DNA from: Rebecca billardiae RCC1528
Taxonomy: Eukaryota > Haptophyta
NCBI GenBank assembly: GCA_965240325.2
Contig: OZ251222.1
Location: forward strand, 434,001 to 498,000
Direction: 5' to 3'
DNA length: 64,000 nt
The translations under genes were made by a program, and so were the position numbers. Positions 38,680 through 48,696 of the stretch are shown here, in pieces (positions within the stretch are counted from its first letter, which is position 1; every line of letters starts with the position of its first letter). The notes below the pieces were generated by a model. The model was given only the letters and a program-made list of their open reading frames with translations. It did no database searches and had not been told where the DNA came from.

Positions 38680-40006
38680 GCATACTATATGTCTAGCCAC
38701 GGTCCTCGTGAACGCCGGCGCCAAACGCTGGCCGGCAGAAGGTGGGCACGCTGCCTGGCATGTTGATGCCGAGGCGGCTGCGTGTGTTCCTACTCAGTGG
38801 GATTTACGTGTCCTCATGCCTTGGCGAGCGGCAGCAGATGCGGTGGGCATGCCGCTCGCCGTCGACGAGACACGGTGCGTGAGTGATCCCGCGCCGTGAC
38901 GTCCGCTGACGGAAGGCTGAGCGCCTGCGGACTCGTCGACTGAACCTCCACCGCCGCCCGCGTGCAGCACTGCTGGGGACCTTCCCTGAAAACCCAACCG
39001 TGTTGGGACGCAGGGGGGGTCACATGAGCCCTAAGTGCAGCGCTGCAATACCGGGCGGTCGAACGGCGGGCGTTGTGGTCCCGCCGCCCAAGCACCAGAC
39101 CAACGGGCCCTGGGTGGGCGGGTTGCCTAACGATGTTGGTCGGTGCACGCGACGCGCCACCCGCGTGCGAGCCGCAGCCACCGGCGACGCGGAGCGCGTG
39201 GTCGATGGCCATCGAGCCTTCGCTCGCGCTGTGGCTGGAACAAGCCGAGATGCCGTCGCCGCCCCGAAACGAAGATCTTCTTGTCCGGGACGGAACAACC
39301 CGGACGGGCTGTTTGTCCGGCAGCAGCTCGTTGAGGCCATGGTCCGGTAGAAGGCGATGGAGCTGATGAGCAGCGCTGGCGCGCGGCGTCCTTGTCGTCC
39401 CCTTAGACAATCAGTTTTTGTACCAATAACCCCACATATATGCATCAGAATATCATCACGTACTTCACAGAAGTACGACCGCCGGGTTTAATAGTTACGA
39501 CTGTAAGTACTAAGTGTACCTATACTGCGTCATCTACTGACTCACGGAGGGATCGGCTCCAGTCGGGAGTAGTTACCAGGTTACCCCCGAGGACGGACGA
39601 TTACGATGTCGACGCGCGATATATATCTGATGACGAACGCGACGCCGACTGCAGGCTGGCAGGCGGCAGCAGACTGGCTGCTGGCGGCGTCGTCCTGATA
39701 TGCGCGCAATCTGCTGACATCAAGCTGTAGGCCTAGACGGTAGTCACAGAGAGAGACTCCCAGACAGAGAGACGTGTAATGGGACTACTGGCAGCATCAC
39801 TCGTCCGCGCGGTCACACCTGATGATGATGATACGCCAGTTCATTAAAATGTAGTATTATATAATACGCTATAGCGACCTGCATTCTCAGAGTACTACGT
39901 ATATATATACTAGTTATAGCTTATTTACGTCAATACTACTAGTTACTTACTAGTAAGTCCAGTCTGACTAGTCTCTGCTGCTGATACTGCTACTGCGAAG
40001 TGTGAT
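38527..40006. other. 1.5-kb gene-free region with (TA)n
   Basis: A (TA)n tract at about 38583-38678 is flanked by AGACATATA and TATATGTCT, forming a hairpin. From 38700 to 39440 the DNA is GC-rich with open frames on the minus strand (39020-39445, 141 aa), but these have no recognised similarity and a biased composition. From 39450 to 40000 it is AT-rich and non-coding in appearance. Confidence 0.55.
38583..38678. repeat. (TA)n microsatellite after ankyrin paralogue B
   Basis: About 95 bases of TA dinucleotides with small interruptions at the left end. Short inverted repeats border it. Similar in position to the hairpin tract after paralogue A, though the flanking arms differ in sequence. 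Confidence 0.92.
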
Positions 40007-41323
40007 TCACAATGCCCAAACGGCTTGCGGCGGCTCGCGCCAATCGTTCTGCCGCTCGCGACGTTGGCGGAACGTGCGCGCGATCGGCGGCCGCCGCGCG
40101 ACGGCGACGTCGCCGAGGCTGCCGTTACGCCCATCGCCGGCGGCCCCGACCGGCGCCCACTCAACACCGCTCGGAGACTCGGCCTCGTACTCGGCGGCGG
40201 TGTACCCGAGCTCGAGCGCGAGCCGCCGCACGCGCGCACCGAGCTCGGTGCTCACGCCGTCGAGCACGCGCGCGCTCACACGCAGCGTCCCGCGGTTGCG
40301 CTGGTTGACGCGCGGCACGGCGCGCGCGCGAGCGCCGCCGCGCTGGGCGCACGTTCGCGACACCGCCGCTGCCGACGGCGGGTGCAGCGCGGGTGTGCCG
40401 GGGCTTGCGCCGAAGCCGCCGAGGCGCGCGACGGCGCACGCGTCCACCGTCTCCACGCGGTACGCCCCGTGCAGAGCGCCCGCACGCATCGCCTCGAGCA
40501 TGTCCGCCGTGTGCGCCGCCCAGTACGCCGCGAGCGCGCCGAGGCACGTGTGGCTGAACTCGCCGCGCGCGGCGCGCGCCGGCCAGAGCGCCGCGCACAC
40601 GCCGTGGAGGTCGGCGCCGAGAGGCGCGTCGGGGCCCGCACAAAACTTGACGGCGAGTGACTCGATGACGCGCAGCGGATGGCGCACCTGCAGCAGCGAG
40701 CGCGCGAACGGCGTCTCGCACGAGCCGCCTGCCGCGTGCGCGCGCGCGCAGCCCCACTCAGCCGCCAGCAGCGCCTCGCAGTCCGCGCGCTCGCACGCGC
40801 CGCCGTCGGCCGCGCGGGCGGGGCACGCGGCGCGCGGCTCGCGCCACATGCGCGGGTTGAAGCCCGAGCGCGGCCGCGGCTCGGCGCACAGCCAGCGCGC
40901 CGACGACGCGTTGAACGAGTCCGGGCGCAGGAAGCGCACCGAGTGGAACCAGGACACGGTGCCGTCGCGGCACAGCTTGTGCGCCGTGTTCGACGTCTCG
41001 TGCCCCACCTCGAGGCCGAGGGCGCAGAGCGCGCGCGAGATGGCGGAGGTGGCGGAGGACTGCGTGCCTACGACCAGCAGCTGCCGCGCGTCCGCGTCGC
41101 CCACCACCGGGCGCAAAATTCCCGAGCGCAGCAGCGTGTACTCGCGCACCCCGCCGCGCCAGCACGCCAGCGTGCCCAGCGCGAGCGCAAGGCCGCCGAG
41201 CAGCGCGAGCGTGCGCCGCTGGCGACGGGCGAGGCCGTCGCCGCCCCGCGCGAGCCCCGCGCGCCCAGCGCCGGGCGTGGCCGCCCGCTCCTCCGCGCCG
41301 GGCCGCCGGCGCTCAGCCAGCAT
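40007..41323 (-). CDS. type II membrane sulfotransferase-like protein
   Basis: 438 aa, unspliced. A basic N-terminus is followed by one helix (TLALLGGLALALGTLACW, about 38-55), the layout of Golgi enzymes. QLLVVGTQSSATSAISRAL (about 81-99) fits the 5'-phosphosulfate-binding loop of sulfotransferases, and LLQVRHPLRVIESLAVKF (about 210-227) fits the 3'-phosphate-binding segment (R-P-V-S type, with RHP where RDP is usual). Several Cys residues suggest a luminal fold with disulfides. The family moves sulfate from PAPS to carbohydrates or tyrosines; acceptor unknown. The last 60 residues are Arg/Ala-rich. Together with the two glycosyltransferases it suggests sulfated surface glycans, but they are not clustered. 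Overall similarity is judged from two motifs only. Confidence 0.7.
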   Translation of the reverse strand: MLAERRRPGAEERAATPGAGRAGLARGGDGLARRQRRTLALLGGLALALGTLACWRGGVREYTLLRSGILRPVVGDADARQLLVVGTQSSATSAISRALCALGLEVGHETSNTAHKLCRDGTVSWFHSVRFLRPDSFNASSARWLCAEPRPRSGFNPRMWREPRAACPARAADGGACERADCEALLAAEWGCARAHAAGGSCETPFARSLLQVRHPLRVIESLAVKFCAGPDAPLGADLHGVCAALWPARAARGEFSHTCLGALAAYWAAHTADMLEAMRAGALHGAYRVETVDACAVARLGGFGASPGTPALHPPSAAAVSRTCAQRGGARARAVPRVNQRNRGTLRVSARVLDGVSTELGARVRRLALELGYTAAEYEAESPSGVEWAPVGAAGDGRNGSLGDVAVARRPPIARTFRQRRERQNDWREPPQAVWAL

Positions 41324-41686
41324 GGCGCTACTTGCGCGATCGCGCCGCCGCCATCCCTCCTGAGTTAGAAATTAGAAAATCGATCGATCGACTTTCGACT
41401 ACGATTTCGCGACGAGTGCTATCGAAACGAAACTGGTTTCAGGCTGACAGCCTGATCAATATCATGCGCATGACTTCATGACATACTACTAATGATGTCG
41501 TCAGCTGCGGCGATCCGTATCATCACGTCCGGGGCGCCGCACACCACTCATGAACACCATGCGTGACAATAGCCGTGTAGCAGCTGCATATAGTCTAGCT
41601 CGCTCGTCGATGTCTGAATCAAGTCATTCAATAGCTAGCAGCTATGTCATGAGTCATGACGACGACGACGACGACGACGAGCTACG
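41324..41686. other. 363-bp intergenic spacer
   Basis: No gene seen. It contains a short (GAC)n run at about 41658-41681 and CGATCGATCGA near 41381. It lies between the 3' end of the transporter gene and the start of the sulfotransferase gene, both on the minus strand, so probably carries the latter's promoter. Confidence 0.5.
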
Positions 41687-43968
41687 CTACGATGATGAAG
41701 ACGAATCGGTGGCGTTGAGAGGGGCAGCTGGCTGCTGGTCGCTGGCAGTGCATCCATCGCCGCCAGCAATCTTGAGGCACATCGTCGTCGGCATCATCGA
41801 GAGCGTGTTCACCACCAGGCTGTACGTGAGCGCGCTGCCGAGGCAGACGATGGTCGCGATGGCGTACGAGTCGCGGTGGCGCCAGCGCCGCTTCCGCAGC
41901 TGCGCCTCCTCCTTCTGGTCCGGCAGCAGCGGCAGGAAGCAGAGCGACGCGGCCGCGAACGCGAAGGAGAGCAGGAAGGAGTAGAAGACGGTGCGCCTGA
42001 ACTCGGGCGTGTCCAGGATGTAGTTGCGCACGTCGGAGAGGTTGGGCCTGAAGAGGCCGTACAGCGCGTTGGCCACCGCGCGCGCGACCGGATTGCCCAT
42101 GTTGTGCGCCGTCGTGACCAGCCCGTAGACGATGCCCTCCATGCCGGGCTCTGCGCCGAGATGGCGGCGCGCACCACGGCGCGCACGGGAGCAGCACGTC
42201 CAGCGCCCAGTGTCAGCGAAGCCCACCGCGCCGCGTGCGGCGGAGCGCGCGCGCGCGTCCCAGTCCCCGGGCGCACGAGGGAGCGAGGGGGCGCACACGG
42301 CACGCGCGCGCACACGCGGGCGCACGCGCACCGGCCATCTCGACGATCACGTACGTGGACACGACGAAGTTTGCGGCGGCGGGCACCTCGTACAGCACCG
42401 TCTCGCCGAGGTAGAAGTACTGGTTGCGCACGACGTCGAAGACGGTGCACGTGACGAAGAAGAGGTCGAGCAGGTTGAGCAGCAGCGCGGTGACGATGAG
42501 CATCCGCCGCCACGACGTGTTGAGGAAGTGGCGCTTCACGAGCCACAGCCCGGCTGCAAAGAGCAGGTGGCCAAACAGTGAGAAGATCTGGTCCTGCAGG
42601 TTCTTCACGCCCGCCCAGTTCTTCTTGACCAGCCCGCCGGCGGTCGTGCTGATGTTGCCGATGGTCGGCGTGAGGAACGAGTGGCTGATCACCGCGAAGA
42701 ACGCGCCGCCGCGCAGCGTCGAGAACACGAGCCGCGCGTACTCCGCGCGGCTGTGCCCGCCCTTGCGCGCGCGCTGCGGCTCGCGCACGAGCAGGTAGCT
42801 GATGGGCACCATGGCCGTCGCCGGCAGCGCGAGGATCGCGCATATCCAGTTGAAGGAGAGTCCCCACTCGAACGAGCCTGCGAGCGCGGGGCCGGGGGAC
42901 GCCCGGGCGGCAGAGAGCGCGCGACGCGGCGCGGGCGAGGAGGGGCAGCAGCGCGTGAGCTCGCCGCACAGCCAGCCAGCCGCCCACGGCGCCGCCCGGA
43001 GAGCGCGCGGCGCGGGGCGCGTCCGTGCCGTTGTACTGGCGTGAGTTCATGCACAGCCCGACAAGGAGGGCGGCGCAGGCCTGGCCGAGGGATCGCGTCA
43101 GGTAGGCCGTCGTCTGCGTGTTGCCACGGCGGCTGATCGGCTCGAGCTTCGCGTACTCGACCGTGAGGCCGTCGGCGGCGACGTCGGCGACGACGTAGCC
43201 GGTCGCCGCCAGCGCCATCAGGATGGCGTAGCTGCCGCCCGCCTTTGCCGATTCGGGGTGGCACGGCTCGGCGGGGACTGTGTGGCCGTCCTGCTGCACG
43301 TGGGTCACGTACCGCCCATCCTCGCCGACGCACCAGTACGGCGGCGGCAGGGGGCGCAGCCACAGCGCCACGAGCATGAGCGCGCAGAAGCCCCAGCCAA
43401 GGATCATGTACGGCTTCCGCCGCAGGCCAAAGATGGGTGTCGTGTCGTTCAGCGCGCCGAAGACGAATTTGAACGACCACGGGATGCGCGACATCACGAC
43501 GACGGTGGCGTACGTATACGATGGGACGCCGAGGTACCCGAGGAAGAAGCCATACGTCGTCGCCGGCAGGCCGGCGTAAATGATGCCGACCGCAAAGTAC
43601 TGCGCCAGGAAGCCCACGCGGTACCTGAAGTTGTGCGGGGCGTATATGTCCGAGAGGGCGCGCACCTCGCTGTCCAGCTCCATCGGCTGCGGCGGCAGCT
43701 CAACGAGCGCGGCAGCATCTGCTGGAGCCGTCGCGCGGGGTGCGAGCGCGGACGCCGCGAACGCGGCCGAGCCCGGGTGCACGATCGTGACCTCCGGACT
43801 CGGCTCGAGCTCGTCGATCGGCTCGTCATCAGCAAGGGGCGGGCTCGGCCCGGCGGCGGAGAGATCGCGGGACGAGCTGGACAGGAGCTGGTCGTAGTCG
43901 TGCTTGGTCTCGTCCGACTCCGATGTGGCAGTTGAGCGAGACATGTCGCTTGCCCTCCGTCGGGACAT
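41687..43968 (-). CDS. folate-biopterin transporter (FBT) family, three exons
   Basis: Exons in reading order 43968-43029, 42877-42332 and 42150-41687, 649 aa. Family marks: AVGIIYAGLPATTYGFFLGYLG, SRIPWSFKFVFGALNDTTPI, RRKPYMILGW, GYVVADVAADGLTVEYAKLE, and across the last junction VEMAEPGMEGIVYGLVTTAHN. About twelve membrane helices. FBT proteins are major-facilitator carriers for folates and pterins in plasma or organelle membranes. The second intron (181 bp) is GTGCGC...GCAG. The first (151 bp) fits only with a GC donor (GCACGG) at 43028-43027 and acceptor GCAG; this joins NSRQYNG to SFEWGLSFNW, as expected for the family. The 130-residue N-terminus is polar. Its start is 108 bp from that of the next gene on the other strand. 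Confidence 0.9.
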
Positions 43969-44076
43969 TCAGCGACGAGGCGTGGCGTCCGCCATCATTC
44001 TTTACACCAATATGCTGGGGTAGTAGGCGTGCTTTTTTCATACATCAGTGTAAAATCCTGATGAAATATCATCGCG
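43969..44076. promoter_or_regulatory. compact divergent promoter region
   Basis: Only 108 bp separate the proposed starts of the FBT transporter (-) and the small membrane protein (+). Both promoters must lie here or overlap coding DNA. No TATA box seen. Inference from spacing. Confidence 0.35.
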
Positions 44077-44517
44077 ATGGCGGCCGGGCCGCGACGTCGG
44101 GCGCGTGAAGGAGAGCATGTGGAGGACGACACACCTCTCTTGGACGAGGACGAGCAGAAACGTGTGATCGATGAGCTAGAAAGCCAGAACGAGCGTCAGA
44201 CGCGGTGGGCTCGCCTGGCTCTGGGCTGCCTTCTCGCATGCTGCTCAACCGGCTGCGCTGTGTACTCGAGCGTCGCTGGCTGTGCTGCGATACTCTGCAC
44301 GCTTGCATACTTGTGTACGAGGCAGAAAGCGTGCGTGGCGCTTGCCTTGGGTCTCTCGTGCATTGCTGCCTTCCAGGGAGCACGCGATGCTCCGATCGTC
44401 CGTGCTGGGCCAGGCGTACTGGTGCTGATCACAGCCTGGCACGAGCACGAGCACGCCCGCGTCCGAGCCGGAATCCAGGCTTTACACGGCTGTCGTTACA
44501 ACTACAAGTCAATCTGA
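44077..44517 (+). CDS. small multi-helix membrane protein, function unknown
   Basis: 146 aa, one exon. The first 45 residues are charged (HVEDDTPLLDEDEQKRVIDE...NERQTRWARL) and should be cytosolic. Three hydrophobic segments follow: LALGCLLACCSTGCAVYSSV, AAILCTLAYLCTR and ACVALALGLSCIAAF, with several Cys. The last 50 residues are polar, with HEHEHA. The charged start with a DTPLL-type dileucine-like motif could direct endosomal sorting, but this is only a guess. No family recognised. Codon composition matches its neighbours, though with somewhat lower GC. Another upstream Met at 44061 is not in this frame. Confidence 0.5.
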   Translation: MAAGPRRRAREGEHVEDDTPLLDEDEQKRVIDELESQNERQTRWARLALGCLLACCSTGCAVYSSVAGCAAILCTLAYLCTRQKACVALALGLSCIAAFQGARDAPIVRAGPGVLVLITAWHEHEHARVRAGIQALHGCRYNYKSI

Positions 44518-44820
44518 GAGCCACGATGGGTCGGGCGGCTGACGTCAAGACGTGCAGGAGAAGGCCCCGCGCATCCATGTGCTCACTGCCTCCACGGAGC
44601 ACACGACTACTGGGACCGCCTGGAACTTATTCCGCTCCACGGCCACGGGCACGGGCGCGGAATGCGGCAGTCACCACGATGACGGTGTCGGTGTGACGGT
44701 GTCGACTGTCGTCGGTGACGGTCAGCCTGCCGGTCTCACGGTCTGAGCAGTGGTCTGGCACTCAGCGTCGAAGTTAGCCGTAGTCCGTTTTAAGCAGTAG
44801 CAGTTACCAGGCAGTCATTA

Positions 44821-45914
44821 CGGATATCCCACTGCGATCCTATCCCATAGGATTCAATCCTATGGCATAGGATGGCCCCAGGGACGACTCAGCAGACGAC
44901 ATTTTCTCATGTTGCTGAATGGTACGACTGCACCTAGGGGTCGGTAGCAGTGTCGCCACCATCCGCCAGAGCGAGCTTGTTGTGATTTTCGACCACCACC
45001 GCATCGTTTTGGGCTCCACGGATGGAGCGCGTGAAGCCGTCGCGGTCGCTGCCGCCTTGCGACTCCACGGCGGCAACGCCGACCGACATGTGGCACTTGT
45101 AGATGACACCCAGCTTGATGCTCACACATCGTGGTTCACTGTGTTCGACCGGAGCCCTATGTGGTTCATCCACAATGCGTTTTGGTCCTCGCCAAGCATG
45201 GCATTGTACGTCACGCCGGGGCTGCGCGCGCAAGCTGCTGCGGGTCTCTCGCGTCGTCAGGTGGTTGCGATCGAGCATCGGCGCGCATGTAGAGCAAGCC
45301 TCGGAGGTAGCCGGAACATCTTGCCATGCCGCGTGCGTGGATGGTATCGCACCTGTGGACACGCCATGCGTGTGCCGCAGTCGATTTACGCGACGCTCGA
45401 CCCGCACGCTCTTGGATTCGTGGGCTCGTGGTCCACAAGGACGGCCGCCACCATCGTGGGAGGTCCGTGGCCGCACGCACGATGGCGGTTGCCCTCTCTT
45501 CGCCCCGCCCCAGAATCGGTGTGCCACGGGCAGCAACGCGCCTGGCGGCGTGGGCGGCGGTGCGGGCGGCAGCGCGGGCATCCGGTGCGAGCACCCGCCG
45601 GCGCCGTCCGTGCCCAGGGTCGCCGCTCGGCTGCCAGGGGCGAGCAACTGACGCTGTCATGCCGATCCTATGTAGCCGTCCCTGGCGCGGATCCTATGGC
45701 ATAGGATCGCGCGCGCGCGCGCGGTCGCGCGCGCGCGCGCGCGACCGCCGTGGCAGTGGCGGCAGGCGGAGATGGTGTGTGTCGACAGCCGGTGGAGTTG
45801 TGTGTACGATATAGCAACACCGATGATCGTATGCGCAAAACTGAGCCGCTGGCGCTCTGGTGAACTCATCCTATGCCATAGGATCAGATCCTATCTGTTG
45901 CAGTGGGATATCCG
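44821..45914. mobile_element. non-autonomous TIR DNA transposon, 1094 bp
   Basis: Perfect 15-bp terminal inverted repeats CGGATATCCCACTGC (44821-44835) and GCAGTGGGATATCCG (45900-45914) are flanked by the direct repeat ATTA on both sides (44817-44820 and 45915-45918), a 4-bp target-site duplication. Just inside each end, and once internally, lies a 17-bp near-palindrome ATCCTATGGCATAGGAT (44857-44873, 45691-45707, 45868-45884), with a variant at 44837-44853. Long alternating CG runs lie at about 45708-45745. A 261-residue frame (44919-45704) is open inside but shows no transposase motif. The superfamily is not assigned; a 4-bp duplication with this terminus matches none I know well. Confidence 0.85.
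44857..44873. repeat. 17-bp subterminal palindrome, left copy
   Basis: ATCCTATGGCATAGGAT: 7-bp arms around a GGC centre. Repeated at 45691-45707 and, in reverse orientation, at 45868-45884; a variant with centre CCC lies at 44837-44853. Likely binding sites for the element's transposase, by analogy with other TIR elements. Confidence 0.9.
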
Positions 45915-46187
45915 ATTAGACTGATAGTGAGTGACTCCGCCGGGACAGGCAGTCATAACTCATATGAAATAAGTCACGCAGCTAGCGTTGTGACTGCGGT
46001 GGCTCCGGCTGACCGGCGGGGTTCCGGCCGTGACCGACTGGCGACTGACCGAGTCTCGGCGATCCGCGGATCACGGCGCACCCCACCGCCGGGGATGACG
46101 GCCGCCCGGACCCACGTGCTCGGCGTGGCTACTGGCGTGTGCGCAGCCTGTGCCAGACGGGCGCTTCGGCTTCGGGCACGGGGTCCA

Positions 46188-47894
46188 TCACACAGAAGTG
46201 TGCGGCGGTGGCGGCGAGCCCGCGGCAGACGCGTCCAACGCGCCGCCGTCCCGTGGCCGGCCGCCGCCGCCGAGTGACCCCGAGGGGGCCGATGCGCCGG
46301 CGGCGGCCGTCGAAGCCGAGCCGTTAACGCTCGTCGACGTCGCCGTGGGCGACGCGGCCGCTGGCGGCTTTGTGGGCCGCGGTGGCGTCGAGGGCGTGGC
46401 GTCGAGCGGCGCCGGCTCAGCGCGCTCGAGGTCCACATCGCGCTCCGGCCGCTGGTGACCCGCCGCGGCCCATGGCGGCCGCGCGAGGCCGGCAACGCAC
46501 CGGAAGAGCCCCGAGGTGGCGAGCCATCGGCTGAGCGCTAGCGTGGGCGTCGGCCGCGCGAGCGCGCGCGATGCGCCCTGCGCGCTCGCCGCACGATCGG
46601 AGAGCGGCTGTATGCTCTTGCCGCGCTGCAGCGCCCACTGCCGGATCGCCTCGTCGCTCTCGCGCTGCGTCGCCGACGGCTGCCCGCCCTCCGACACGCA
46701 GCCGCCCGGACAGCGGCACGTGCCGCCCAGAAAGTCCGGGAGATTCTCCGGGTCGATGACCTCGCGCAGGAAGGCCTTCGTCTCGCTCGGGCTGAAGACG
46801 CGGAGCTTCTCGGCGGTGCGCGGCACGAGGAGGTGGGACATCGCCTGCCAGCACTTGGCGAAGAACCACGGCGCGTTCACGATCCAGATCGCCGCGAGGT
46901 TCTCGAAGGTGACGTGGTCGCCGAGGCTCGAGAGCGCCTTGAGACGCTCGACGCACGCGCTGTTGGTGAACATGCCCATCCGCATGCCCTCCAGGTCGAG
47001 GATGGAGACCATCTTGCTCACGCGCCGGCCGTGCAGCCGGGCCTGCCGCTCGTACTCCAGCCGCGCGTACTCCACCATCTGGAAGTGGTACCACACCACC
47101 GCGTTGATCGGCTCGTCCAGCAGCCGCTGGTGCACCGCCTCGGCGTGCGCGTGCGTGCCAGGCATGATGGCGAGCCCGCGGCCGCTCGCGCGCGGCGGCG
47201 GCGCGGAGGCGCGCACGGAGGCGGGCTTGTGCGCGAGCGGCGCGGTGGCGCCCGCCTTCCACAGCTCGCTCATCGCCGACGGCATGATCCGACCGATCCG
47301 CTCGATGTAGATCGGGTGGCCCCACCGGTCCGTCTTGTGCAGCGAGTGCGGCATCACGCGCCGGATGTGCTCGACAAACGCGCGGTCCATCGGGCTGAGG
47401 AGGAGCTCGTCGACGCCGTGCGCCTTGCGGAACTCGAGGGAGTGCTCGAACGCCTCGAAGGCGGCGGACGCTGGGTGCACCGTGGCGAGCACCTTGTGCG
47501 CAAAGAGCGTCACGTCGGGGCAGTACATGATGCCACTCGGTGGCGTGTCCTGGCTGTGCTGCAAAGCCTCCGCCGCGCGCGGATCCTCGCGAAAGCGACG
47601 CTCGAGCTCGGCGAGCTGGCGCGGGTAGTCGAGCGCCGCCGAGCGCGAGCAGGGGGGCGGCTCGCACATCGGCGAGCCGCATGCGCACGTCGAAGGGTGG
47701 CACGAGCCATCCCAGCCAAACGAGTGGATGAATGACGAGCTGCGCTTCGCGCGCGCGCTCTGCGACGTGAGCGGGGATAGCAGGTCGCTGCTGGACGCGT
47801 CGGCCCGACGGCACGCGCGAACGCCGAGCGCGATCAGTGCGAGCGCGAGCGCCGCACCGCCGCCGCCGACCGCGAGCAGCACCGCGGGGAGCAT
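46188..47894 (-). CDS. SEC14/CRAL-TRIO lipid-transfer protein with N-terminal membrane anchor
   Basis: 568 aa if started at 47894 (MLPAVLLAVGGGGAALALAL), where a single hydrophobic helix opens the protein; the frame extends upstream to 48284, but that part overlaps the next gene. A CRAL-TRIO N-region is followed by the SEC14 lipid-binding domain: TDRWGHPIYIERIGRI, YHFQMVEYARLEYE, VSILDLEGMRMGMF, ENLAAIWIVNAPWFFAKCW, then FSPSETKAFLREVID and LPDFLGGTC. The fit is strong. These proteins carry phosphatidylinositol, phosphatidylcholine or other lipids between membranes and feed lipid kinases. The C-terminal 150 residues are Ala/Pro-rich. The predicted anchor would tether it to a membrane, unlike yeast Sec14. 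The start is 178 bp from that of the divergent neighbour. Confidence 0.88.
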   Translation of the reverse strand: MLPAVLLAVGGGGAALALALIALGVRACRRADASSSDLLSPLTSQSARAKRSSSFIHSFGWDGSCHPSTCACGSPMCEPPPCSRSAALDYPRQLAELERRFREDPRAAEALQHSQDTPPSGIMYCPDVTLFAHKVLATVHPASAAFEAFEHSLEFRKAHGVDELLLSPMDRAFVEHIRRVMPHSLHKTDRWGHPIYIERIGRIMPSAMSELWKAGATAPLAHKPASVRASAPPPRASGRGLAIMPGTHAHAEAVHQRLLDEPINAVVWYHFQMVEYARLEYERQARLHGRRVSKMVSILDLEGMRMGMFTNSACVERLKALSSLGDHVTFENLAAIWIVNAPWFFAKCWQAMSHLLVPRTAEKLRVFSPSETKAFLREVIDPENLPDFLGGTCRCPGGCVSEGGQPSATQRESDEAIRQWALQRGKSIQPLSDRAASAQGASRALARPTPTLALSRWLATSGLFRCVAGLARPPWAAAGHQRPERDVDLERAEPAPLDATPSTPPRPTKPPAAASPTATSTSVNGSASTAAAGASAPSGSLGGGGRPRDGGALDASAAGSPPPPHTSV

Positions 47895-48072
47895 CACGAC
47901 CCCGACAAGGTGCGATGCGAGCAGCCGCTCGCCTCGGTCGCCAGGAAGCTGCACCGCCTTGGTGCTTTCGATCGTCGTCAGCTCGTCGATATCTTTTACT
48001 GGGCAGCTCGCTGCCGGACTTTCTCCCGCAAGAAAGCCGGACAGACGTCGGGCATCGGCGTCATCAGCCGCG

Positions 48073-48696
48073 ATGAGGCAGGCCGTGGTCGTGCTGGTCG
48101 CCTTCGCCGCGGTGGGTTCGTGCGAGCGTGAATCGGCGACGGGCATCACGTTTGCCGACAAGCGCGCAGGCCTTGCACTCGTTGGCACAGGCGTGCGCAC
48201 CAAGGGTCCGATCAAGGTGTACGCTGCTGGCCTGTATGCGGCGCCGATGGGCTGCAAGATGTCCATGCGCAAGTACAAGGACACGAGCCCGTCGAACGCG
48301 GGGGCTCCCTTCTACAACGACCTGGTGAACGCTGGGTTCGCCAAGGCGATCGTGCTCAAGATGGCCATGGGCATCTCGAAGGAGAAGCTGGTCGGCGCCC
48401 TCTCCGATAGCGTGCGCCCGCGGATGAAGGGCGGCAAGGATGCGCTGCCGCAGTTCGCCGACCTGATCCTGAGCGGCTGCGAGCGTCACGCTGCCGGCGG
48501 CAAGGCGTCGAAGGGTACGGAGCTCGCGTTCGGGCTGCAAGGCTCAGCCATGTCCGTCTCCGTGAATGGCAAGGCCTGCGGCTCCGTGAAGAGCCCTGCG
48601 CTTTGCAAGGCGCTTCTCAGCTGCTACCTCGACGAAAAGGCCGTCTCGCCCTCCCTCAAGCGCAAGTGCGCCGAAGGCGTCGTCGGGCTGCTGTAG
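48073..48696 (+). CDS. chalcone-isomerase-like fold protein with signal peptide
   Basis: 207 aa, one exon. MRQAVVVLVAFAAVGSCERE is a signal peptide. The rest matches the CHI-like fold family: ITFADKRAGLALVGTGVRTKG, then IKVYAAGLYAAPMG, then a helical middle, and the conserved end GTELAFGLQGSAMSVSVNGK with KALLSCYLDEKAVSPSLKR. In plants and bacteria this fold includes true chalcone isomerases and fatty-acid-binding proteins; algae without flavonoid pathways usually have the non-catalytic or fatty-acid-binding kinds. Catalytic Arg/Tyr residues cannot be assigned with certainty here. Probably lumenal or plastid-associated after signal cleavage. The frame is open to 47728 upstream, but Met 48073 gives a clean signal peptide. 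Confidence 0.84.
   Translation: MRQAVVVLVAFAAVGSCERESATGITFADKRAGLALVGTGVRTKGPIKVYAAGLYAAPMGCKMSMRKYKDTSPSNAGAPFYNDLVNAGFAKAIVLKMAMGISKEKLVGALSDSVRPRMKGGKDALPQFADLILSGCERHAAGGKASKGTELAFGLQGSAMSVSVNGKACGSVKSPALCKALLSCYLDEKAVSPSLKRKCAEGVVGLL

Noticed and set aside
39020-39445. 141-aa minus-strand frame in the 38.5-40 kb gap
   Set aside because: I considered a piggyBac or other transposase fragment, but no catalytic residues or convincing similarity could be pointed to.
44919-45704. 261-aa open frame inside the TIR element
   Set aside because: No transposase or other domain could be seen; the last third is Arg/Gly-rich from CG composition. It might be captured host sequence, but this cannot be supported.
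44837-45884. Repeated palindromes as a CRISPR-like array
   Set aside because: Spacing is irregular, copies lie at the element's two ends, and the host is a eukaryote; they are transposon subterminal repeats.
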